From: JBDWFY01 sp965275915
Lineage (GTDB): Bacteria > Pseudomonadota > Alphaproteobacteria > Rhizobiales > Stappiaceae
Direction of reading: 5' to 3'
Assembly (NCBI GenBank): GCA_965275915.1
Contig: CBDHYI010000003.1
Span: forward strand, 1 to 64,000
Length of the DNA stretch: 64,000 nt
The position numbers were made by a program, and so were the translations under genes. Below the pieces are notes generated by a model. The model searched no databases and was not told the DNA's origin. It saw nothing but the letters and a program-made list of their open reading frames with translations. The first letter of the stretch is position 1; every line of letters begins with the position of its first letter. Below are positions 57,859 through 64,000 of this stretch, in pieces.

Positions 57859-60800
57859 TGAAATGCTCCCTTAACAAGGTCGTCCGCCATGCGGCTGATG
57901 ACGTTTGATCGTTCCGCATCGTCGACCATGCGGCCGGTCGCCATGACGGCTTCGAGCTGCATTTCTATTTCCGGTTTGGCCGATCCGGTGGGAAAGCGCT
58001 TGGCGAGGATCCGTCGCGCCTCGGCGCTTCCGAGCCGCTCATAAAGGATCGAACGCAGTGCCGTGTCTTCGGCCGTCGTTGACAGGGCCCATAATTCGAT
58101 GGGCCCGAGCTGGTTGTAGAAATGCTGGACGTATGTCTGGTCCTTCAGTTTGAAAATGGCGACGATCGGCGCCCCCTCCCCCGCCTCCGGACCCGAAAGC
58201 CGGGAGATCACCGGTTTGAGTGTCGCCGGCAGATCGTATGTGTCCATGACGGTGCGCACACTCTCGGCGGTGGGCACGTTGCACAGAAAGATGTTGGTCG
58301 CCAGCTCGCGGATCGAATGGTCGAAATCGCCGATCAGCTGGCTGGCGAGCGAGATCTGAACACCGGCCTTTCGGCCGACGCGAACGTCGGCAACAATCTG
58401 ATCGCGAATGCCGAGGCCTCCGGTAAGGTGGTATTCATCAATGCAGATGCGCTTGGGCATCTGGCGGTTGTTCTGGAAGCGCAGCAGGTGATACCGCATC
58501 ACGCCCTCGCTCAGACCGAAGTCCTTGATCTCGTCCTCATCGAGCCAGAAGTCCGAGGTCACCGTTTGCCGGGCCATCATGTACATGACGGCGGTCTGCC
58601 GGCGGCCGCGCTTGCCGGTGGCCTCCGTGACACCCGCAAGATCAAGGGCGATGATCCGGGCATTGGACACGTCAAACCGGGTCGGACTGGCCAGGATGAT
58701 GAACTGTTTGATGGCTGCGGTTATCTGCCGTTGAAACGCCGACACCATCAACTCATTGGTCGATTTGACCCGCATCTCCACAAAAGGCTCGCGAACCGTC
58801 TCGCTGTTGGATAGGGTCACCAGGTCGCCGAGGACCGGAACTGCAAGACGCTGCGCGAGCGCTGCTGCGTGGTATTCCTTCATCGAAAAGAGGAAGTCGG
58901 TGATTTCCCACCATGAAGTATTGTCGTCGATACCAAAGCCGTATTTCTGCAGCGTCTCGTCAACCACCAGGTCTTGTGTCGGCGAGTAGCGTTTGGGGTT
59001 CTCTTCGTCAGAGTAGTAACGGTAGGCCTCATCGACGCAGGCTTCCGCCAACTGCGAGATGCCGTCATACGGTGCATCGGAGTCCTCCGGCGTGCAGATC
59101 AGACCGATCAGATTCACCAGGAAGGCGCGCTCGTGGGCAAACGGACGCCGGCAGCACAGCTGCGTATCGAACGGATTGACTGCGTAGCGTGCCTCCATTT
59201 TGAGACGATGGAAGACAGCCTCATGACGCCGGCCTGGTGGAAGCGCATCGCGGATCAGGCTGATCAGTCCTGATGAAGAGGGCCCAATGTCGATGATCGA
59301 AATGCGCGGCAGGATGGCCTTGCCATCAATGGTAGCGCCGGACTGGGGGGAAAGAGCGACGCCAAGGTTGATGGCATTCATGAGGACGGACTTACCGCTA
59401 CCGGGCGTTCCGACCATAATGTCGACCGAGGCGTTCTGTTTTGAGGAACCCGGCTGATAGGGAAAAGATTTCCCGTCAGCCGTTCGAAAGACAATCGATC
59501 CGCGCTCCCATGGACAGGCAGGACGAACGATGGGCGCCATGGCGAGGACGTCGAGCAGGTCGGCCGCACAGCTTTCGGCGGTCGAGGACGTCGATAAGGC
59601 AAGCGCACTCGACATGACGCAATCGAGCGGATCCCCAACGAGCGAATTGGTGTGGGAGTTGCCCCAACTTTTGACCATTTCCTGCAGCGACGAAACCTGG
59701 GTGCGAAGCGTTGCCTCGTCGCCGGCCGGCGCCCAGGCGCAGAACGATGCACGCCACCGGACCACGGTATTGCCGTCGCCATCGGTCTTGCGCAGACGAT
59801 CGAACGCCTCCTTGATCCGTCCGTTTTGCGTCGGTGCGGTCCAGACAAGAAGACGTGTGAGCTGCTCCTTCAGGACCTGCCCGCTGAAACCGCTGCTTTC
59901 GATGAGGAATGAGCAACGCCACGAGATCTTTGTACCGTTGGCGATCACCCGCTTGATGAGGTCATTGAACTGGACAACGATCTCGGGAGGCAACACGATG
60001 TCAAAGCCGGAAAAAATGGTATTGCCGATCTGGACGATCTTGCTGTCGATCACCTCCGCGTTGTCGGGAAACAGTTGCCCCGAAAGCCGTGGCCAGACGA
60101 GATTGGACAGATCGCCGCGCTTGAAATGCCGCTCGAGTGTCGGCATGCGGATGCGCAAATAGTCGGATGGCAGAACCGCCCGCCACTCCGATTTAAGGCC
60201 GAGTGCATCTGGAGAAATCACCCTTCTCACGACGTCGAGCGCGTCGTGCGCATTCAGCAGATCGACAACGATGCCGGCAGCGCTGAACTCGCGTCCCAAA
60301 GCGTCGGTGAAACTCTCATGGCGGGTCGCAAGGCCCTGCAGAGCGCTGTCCGGTATCTGCCCCAGACTGAGCGGCGGCGCGCTGTTCAGGACATCCAGGC
60401 GTTTCTTCTGGCTCTGATTGCGGTCCTCGGTGGTCAATAGTGAGGGCCGCGTCCATAGAGCCAGATAGCAGCGCTCGCCGTAGACGCGTCGCGGCAACAG
60501 GTTGCGGCGCTCGTTCAACAGGTCCTCGAGCGCAAGCTCATTGTCCCTGGCGATGCGGGCCGTATCGTCGATGATCGCACCCACTTCCCGCTCTCCCAGG
60601 TCGGGCGAATGTCCGAACCAGAACTGCAATGCCAGACCGGGCTTGGTAAAGAACGGGCTCAGGCCGACACGCAATCGGTCGCAAGCCTCGGTGACATCCT
60701 GTTCGCCGTGCAGCGAGCGGAAACCCTCCAGGCGAAAGACGGACACCATCGATCCGTCATCGGCGACCAGTGCGTGGTCGCCCGATGATGTTTCGAGCCG

Positions 60801-60875
60801 GCAATAGGCATCCAGCGTGTTTTTGAGCGCTGCCCTGCCGAAATAGCTCGCCGCCTTGTGCCAGACAGAAACCAT
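57855..60875 (-). CDS. traU: TraU/DotO (IcmB)-family ATPase of type IVB secretion
   Basis: A 1006-aa cytoplasmic ATPase that would energise assembly or substrate transfer, the counterpart of VirB4 in I-type systems. Walker A is GTPGSGKSVLMN near residue 490, and Walker B-like RIIALDLAGV and RICIDEYHLTGG blocks lie further on. The length of about 1000 residues fits TraU/IcmB. It starts 9 bp after the TraR-like gene and ends with a 4-bp overlap to the next gene. The order TraP-Q-R-U matches IncI transfer regions. Confidence 0.88.
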   Translation of the reverse strand: MVSVWHKAASYFGRAALKNTLDAYCRLETSSGDHALVADDGSMVSVFRLEGFRSLHGEQDVTEACDRLRVGLSPFFTKPGLALQFWFGHSPDLGEREVGAIIDDTARIARDNELALEDLLNERRNLLPRRVYGERCYLALWTRPSLLTTEDRNQSQKKRLDVLNSAPPLSLGQIPDSALQGLATRHESFTDALGREFSAAGIVVDLLNAHDALDVVRRVISPDALGLKSEWRAVLPSDYLRIRMPTLERHFKRGDLSNLVWPRLSGQLFPDNAEVIDSKIVQIGNTIFSGFDIVLPPEIVVQFNDLIKRVIANGTKISWRCSFLIESSGFSGQVLKEQLTRLLVWTAPTQNGRIKEAFDRLRKTDGDGNTVVRWRASFCAWAPAGDEATLRTQVSSLQEMVKSWGNSHTNSLVGDPLDCVMSSALALSTSSTAESCAADLLDVLAMAPIVRPACPWERGSIVFRTADGKSFPYQPGSSKQNASVDIMVGTPGSGKSVLMNAINLGVALSPQSGATIDGKAILPRISIIDIGPSSSGLISLIRDALPPGRRHEAVFHRLKMEARYAVNPFDTQLCCRRPFAHERAFLVNLIGLICTPEDSDAPYDGISQLAEACVDEAYRYYSDEENPKRYSPTQDLVVDETLQKYGFGIDDNTSWWEITDFLFSMKEYHAAALAQRLAVPVLGDLVTLSNSETVREPFVEMRVKSTNELMVSAFQRQITAAIKQFIILASPTRFDVSNARIIALDLAGVTEATGKRGRRQTAVMYMMARQTVTSDFWLDEDEIKDFGLSEGVMRYHLLRFQNNRQMPKRICIDEYHLTGGLGIRDQIVADVRVGRKAGVQISLASQLIGDFDHSIRELATNIFLCNVPTAESVRTVMDTYDLPATLKPVISRLSGPEAGEGAPIVAIFKLKDQTYVQHFYNQLGPIELWALSTTAEDTALRSILYERLGSAEARRILAKRFPTGSAKPEIEMQLEAVMATGRMVDDAERSNVISRMADDLVKGAFH

Positions 60876-60884
60876 GGTTTGCGC

Positions 60885-61259
60885 CTAGTTCAGCGAGCGA
60901 AGCTGCCCGTCGACGGACGATGTATCGGCGCCGGTCCCGAAAATCGACGCGACCCCCACATTCAAAAACGTGGGAATCGCCACCATGCAGGCGGCAGCGA
61001 TCGACAGCATGATGATGCGGCTGGTGTCGACCGAGTTGTCGTTGTGCGTACGCGAGCGCTTGATCATGGCAACGACCGCCATGATGGCGAAAACAATCCC
61101 AAGCAGGAAAGAAATCGTTCCTGCAATATCCGCCGCCGGACCCAGTTGGCTGGTGCGCATGTCGGTGAAGATGTCGCCGAAGGTCTGCGGGTAAGCGACA
61201 CCGCCGGAGAATGTGAGAAAACCGAGGCTGAGAAGAGAGCGTTTGACGGGCGTCAACAT
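60885..61259 (-). CDS. TraR/IcmD (DotP)-like small membrane protein
   Basis: A 124-aa protein with a signal-like N-terminus (SLLSLGFLTFSGGVAYPQ) and two further hydrophobic segments (IAGTISFLLGIVFAIMAVVAMI and IIMLSIAAACMVAIPTFL). Size, topology and place directly upstream of the TraU-like ATPase fit the TraR/IcmD family. The DotE-like gene precedes it by 16 bp. The annotation is from topology and gene order. Confidence 0.72.
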   Translation of the reverse strand: MLTPVKRSLLSLGFLTFSGGVAYPQTFGDIFTDMRTSQLGPAADIAGTISFLLGIVFAIMAVVAMIKRSRTHNDNSVDTSRIIMLSIAAACMVAIPTFLNVGVASIFGTGADTSSVDGQLRSLN

Positions 61260-61275
61260 AGTAGGTCCTTTTGCT

Positions 61276-61824
61276 TTAACCGAATATGAGATTCTCGAAG
61301 AGGCCGACGGTTCTTGGCAGGTCGATCGCCATCACGCCGGCAATCATATGAATGAACCCTTTTCCGAGCAGGCCCTGGGCCGGCATGTCGGTTGATTTGA
61401 TGCATAGGAAAAGGCCCCTCACGACGGCGAGCAGGCCTATGAACTGGGCGATACGAACGAGCGCGATCAGGATCGCCTCTCCCGGAGTTCCCGAGACCGG
61501 AGACAGCATTTCGGGTGCATAGGCCATGATTTCGGATGCCGCGCTCGCCGTTGTGTTCGCGGCTCCAAACAGTGAGGCAACCCAGGCGGACAGTGTCAGG
61601 TCGAGCGCAATCAGCAAAAGACCGAAAACGATATATCCAAAGGCCTGAAAATAACCATGGCGCCTGTGATGCGCATGCGCCCTCTCCTCCCCTACGATCA
61701 ACGCCAGACGAATGCCCATGGCAACGATTACGATGCCGGCGACAAAACAGAAGGCCGCAACGAAGGCTTGGGCCGGCGTCAGAATATCCGTTACACGGGT
61801 GAAGAAGGCGGTCAGTTCGTCCAT
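61276..61824 (-). CDS. TraQ/DotE (IcmC)-like membrane protein
   Basis: A 182-aa polytopic membrane protein with about four segments, ending GKGFIHMIAGVMAIDLPRTVG. That end is reminiscent of the conserved C-terminus of IcmC/DotE-type proteins. It lies 5 bp after the TraP-like gene and 16 bp before the TraR-like gene. Together with these it would form part of the inner-membrane platform. Confidence 0.72.
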   Translation of the reverse strand: MDELTAFFTRVTDILTPAQAFVAAFCFVAGIVIVAMGIRLALIVGEERAHAHHRRHGYFQAFGYIVFGLLLIALDLTLSAWVASLFGAANTTASAASEIMAYAPEMLSPVSGTPGEAILIALVRIAQFIGLLAVVRGLFLCIKSTDMPAQGLLGKGFIHMIAGVMAIDLPRTVGLFENLIFG

Positions 61825-61829
61825 CTACC

Positions 61830-62435
61830 TTAGCCGCCATCGGATTGTTGGTGTCCAGCTGTCAGTGGTGTGTTTTCTGACCTATCCGTTTGGGGTTTGG
61901 CATTGACCGGCGTGACCTGCACGCGCTGTGGTCGATCCACAGCGTATGGTGCCGGTCCGTCTGCGGAGCCAGGGACAAGATTTCCAATGAGGCTGCTGGA
62001 AGAGAACAGTTGATGGATGGCACTGGCATGAGCGGCGTTTACTGCCCTCTGGCGTTTGGTCTGGTCGATTAACTGCGGCAGAACCCCTCCGGGTTGTGTC
62101 AGCAACTGGATTTCTGCGCGAAGCGCCTGTTCCTGCTGGAGCAGATAAGCAACATCGCTGCGGAGCCGGTTGATCTCGGTCGTCATTGAAGCGGAGCCGG
62201 CACCTGCAGCGGAAGCCGGATTCAGTTTATTGAATCCGTAGATGCATCCGAATCCCACAACCATGAACACCGTCAGAGCCGCCAGAATCTTGGCGACGCC
62301 GGAGTAAAAGTCACCCGAGCCGTGCGGCGGACTGTTGAGGAAGACACTCGCATGGGGAGCCGTTTCGCCGGGCATGCGAAATCCGTTGAGAGGGCTGCCG
62401 GCTGCAATGTCAACTGGCCCGTTCATTCGCATCAT
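61830..62435 (-). CDS. TraP-position bitopic membrane protein
   Basis: A 201-aa protein, first gene of the minus-strand transfer operon. An N-terminal cytoplasmic part and one transmembrane helix (about 47-67, KILAALTVFMVVGFGCIYGF) are followed by a short coiled coil (about 84-112) and a Pro/Gln-rich periplasmic tail. This bitopic plan fits TraP/IcmG-type proteins; sequence motifs are lacking. The start has two ATG codons in a row and a GGGGA ribosome site. A perfect palindrome lies about 77-102 bp upstream. Confidence 0.65.
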   Translation of the reverse strand: MMRMNGPVDIAAGSPLNGFRMPGETAPHASVFLNSPPHGSGDFYSGVAKILAALTVFMVVGFGCIYGFNKLNPASAAGAGSASMTTEINRLRSDVAYLLQQEQALRAEIQLLTQPGGVLPQLIDQTKRQRAVNAAHASAIHQLFSSSSLIGNLVPGSADGPAPYAVDRPQRVQVTPVNAKPQTDRSENTPLTAGHQQSDGG

Positions 62436-62511
62436 TTTCCCCGGTTTTTCATCAATGCAGGGTTTACGCTTCGTTAAGAATTACGCTAATGAGTTGAATA
62501 GTGCAATGCAG

Positions 62512-62537
62512 TATCTGGCGTTATATAACGCCAGATA
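62512..62537. promoter_or_regulatory. perfect 26-bp palindrome in the divergent transfer promoter region
   Basis: The half-site ATCTGGCGTTAT is mirrored exactly across a TATA centre, extended by one matching base on each side. It lies in the 206-bp gap between the leftward operon and the rightward DsbC-like/DotI genes, so one regulator dimer could control both directions. The regulator gene is not in the window. Confidence 0.75.
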
Positions 62538-62641
62538 TGGCAATAAGTAAATGGATTTTGGTATCAGGAACTCGAGGCAATCATGTCGTCGCATCCTGGC
62601 GCTGGCACGCACGTATCGACAGAGCGGAGAAATGAAGCGTG

Positions 62642-63784
62642 ATGAACAACCACAAGAACCTCGAATGGGCAATGCTTGCCGCGGCCGCCTTGCTGTCGTT
62701 CTCCGCGCCAACCTTTGCGCAAGACGCCGTACACAATGACGAGACCGTGCTCTGCCAGGGCCAAACCAGCTGCGAACCAGCCCCGATTGCGGCAAGCCAT
62801 CCGGCGCCGCGGCCGCTGATAAAGATCGGGACGATGCAGGCCTGGGCGATGATGGGCAAAAACGGTGACCCGGTCCTTGCGCTGACGACAGAAGACGGCC
62901 TGACCATCATAGGGAAAGTTCTCGGGCCTCAAGGGGAAGATATCTCGGGCGCTCTCTTGGCCGCGGTTCCGCGTTTTGCGCCGCAGGCTGTTTCGACGTC
63001 GCCTCCGGATCAACCAGGTCGTCCCAAGCTCTCCTTTCCCCTAGACAGCGAACCGCAAACGTTCGTCTCAAATGGACTGAGGCAGTTGGACACCACTCCG
63101 AAGGCGACAGTAACAACGACTGATACACCCACTTCACGTTCCACATCCCTACAGAATGTCAATCCAGTGTCGAACGAGTCGGCAGATCGGGTCTCCATCG
63201 ACCCAAATGCCGATGTCACCTCACAGAATGGAGGTCCGGACGCCGCGGCGGGTCCTGCAGCGGTAACGGCCGTCGATATCCCAAGCCCTGAAATCCAGGC
63301 CGGTTTGAATAAGTTGCTTGAGGAAGCAACCTCCGAACGCATGTGGTTCCAGGCGGCAACACCACAATCCGGTGCGCCGGTGATCTACATGCTGGCGGAT
63401 CCGGACTGTCCGCACTGCCAATGGTCAATTGATTCCATGCATTCGCTGATCCTTGGCGGACAAATTGATCTGCGGATCATTCCGGCTCCCATTACGGGGC
63501 AGCGCGCGTTCGCAACCACGCTGTCGATCCTGCACAGCGAGGACGTCGCCGGCACGTTCTTGAACCACATGACATCGAAGACCAGGGGAGCTCCGGCCGT
63601 CGTACAAATGGACACCGCCACGGCCGACGAGGACGTCGTGAATGCGATCGCCGAAAACATCAACTGGATGCGTCTCCATGGGATCCGGGCCGTCCCGTTC
63701 TTTTTCTACAAGGATGACGCGGGAGCGAGGTTTTCTGCCTCGGCTCTGCCCGACAACATTCTACAGGTCGCCAAGAGCTTCTGA
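62642..63784 (+). CDS. periplasmic DsbC/DsbG-like thiol-disulfide protein of the transfer locus
   Basis: A 380-aa protein (a GTG three bases earlier is also possible) with signal peptide ending SAPTFAQ. An N-terminal domain of about 100 residues and a long Ser/Thr/Pro/Asn-rich linker (about 120-220) are followed by a thioredoxin-fold domain with the redox motif C256-P-H-C259 (ADPDCPHCQW). A cis-Pro region, IRAVPFFFY, lies near the end. It resembles TrbB/DsbC-type isomerases that mature cysteine-containing transfer proteins. Possible clients are the two cysteine-bearing exported proteins in the opposite operon. The DotI-like gene begins 2 bp after its stop. Confidence 0.82.
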   Translation: MNNHKNLEWAMLAAAALLSFSAPTFAQDAVHNDETVLCQGQTSCEPAPIAASHPAPRPLIKIGTMQAWAMMGKNGDPVLALTTEDGLTIIGKVLGPQGEDISGALLAAVPRFAPQAVSTSPPDQPGRPKLSFPLDSEPQTFVSNGLRQLDTTPKATVTTTDTPTSRSTSLQNVNPVSNESADRVSIDPNADVTSQNGGPDAAAGPAAVTAVDIPSPEIQAGLNKLLEEATSERMWFQAATPQSGAPVIYMLADPDCPHCQWSIDSMHSLILGGQIDLRIIPAPITGQRAFATTLSILHSEDVAGTFLNHMTSKTRGAPAVVQMDTATADEDVVNAIAENINWMRLHGIRAVPFFFYKDDAGARFSASALPDNILQVAKSF

Positions 63785-63786
63785 CC

Positions 63787-64000
63787 ATGAGCGACAACGA
63801 GAACCCGGCCGCGCTGGAATCGATCCTGCGCAACGCGCGGACATTTGAAGCCTCGAACAAGATCCTGCTCAAGATCTCGTTGGCCCTCGGGCTGACCTCG
63901 CTCGTTTTGGGTGCGGCGGTCGCCTATCTCGCAACAAGCCGTCCTGAGCCGCGCTATTTTGCGACAACAACCGACGGGCAATTATTACCACTGGTCCCTT
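63787..64000 (+). CDS. traM: DotI/IcmL (TraM)-family inner-membrane protein, 3' partial
   Basis: The first 71 residues are visible before the window ends. They show a short cytoplasmic segment, one transmembrane helix (ISLALGLTSLVLGAAVAYLA) and then RYFATTTDGQLLPLVP, the characteristic opening of the DotI/IcmL periplasmic domain. It forms part of the core complex with DotG/DotH in type IVB systems. Further transfer genes are expected to the right. Confidence 0.85.
   Translation, partial: MSDNENPAALESILRNARTFEASNKILLKISLALGLTSLVLGAAVAYLATSRPEPRYFATTTDGQLLPLVP

Overview
The window looks like part of a large replicon, probably a conjugative plasmid or integrated element, of an alphaproteobacterium. 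This rests on the high-GC coding style, an alphaproteobacterial-type IS6 element, a VapBC addiction pair and an IncI/Dot-Icm-like (type IVB) transfer system. No rRNA, tRNA or CRISPR array was seen. The host assignment is an inference and not precise to genus.

Region 1 (1-49.2 kb) is biosynthetic. Two giant modular type I polyketide synthases face each other. PKS A (plus strand, 5' end outside the window) supplies AT-DH-ER-KR-ACP / KS-AT-DH-KR-ACP and ends in a carrier-like domain and a thioesterase. PKS B (minus strand, 9040 aa) is a complete line: FAAL-ACP / KS-AT-DH-cMT-KR-ACP / KS-AT-KR-ACP / KS-AT-DH-KR-ACP / KS-AT-DH-ER-KR-ACP / carrier-like domain / TE. Downstream of PKS B, on the same strand, are an alpha/beta hydrolase, a metallophosphoesterase and the Sfp-type phosphopantetheinyl transferase that would prime the carriers. 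Both synthases end in an NRPS-type carrier domain whose phosphopantetheine serine is replaced by arginine. AT/DH/KR segments are repeated almost identically within and between the two genes.

Region 2 (about 12.68-17.84 kb) is a visibly AT-rich island wedged between the 3' ends of the two synthases and bounded by an IS6-family and an ISNCY-family element. It is one minus-strand operon: a 44-aa acidic peptide with a double-glycine-type leader (too short for most gene callers), a tandem-GNAT protein, a C39-peptidase ABC exporter and a second ABC exporter. I read it as an undescribed RiPP or secreted-peptide system whose only visible tailoring enzyme is a GNAT. Its position between two PKSs with fatty-acyl loading makes an acylated-peptide product a testable idea.

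Region 3 (49.4-51.4 kb) is a junction: a deletion remnant of a large calcium-binding adhesin, about 0.5 kb without a gene, a vapBC toxin-antitoxin pair and a small membrane protein.

Region 4 (51.4-64 kb) is a type IVB (I-type) secretion/conjugation locus. From 62.4 kb leftward on the minus strand lie TraP-, TraQ/DotE-, TraR/IcmD- and TraU/DotO-like genes, two periplasmic proteins of unknown function, a lytic-transglycosylase-like protein, a small membrane protein, a TraW-position protein, a TraX-like protein and TraY/DotA. Many of these overlap by 4 bp. Divergently to the right lie a DsbC-like thiol-disulfide protein and the start of a DotI/IcmL-like gene. A perfect 26-bp palindrome sits in the divergent intergenic region and is the obvious candidate operator.
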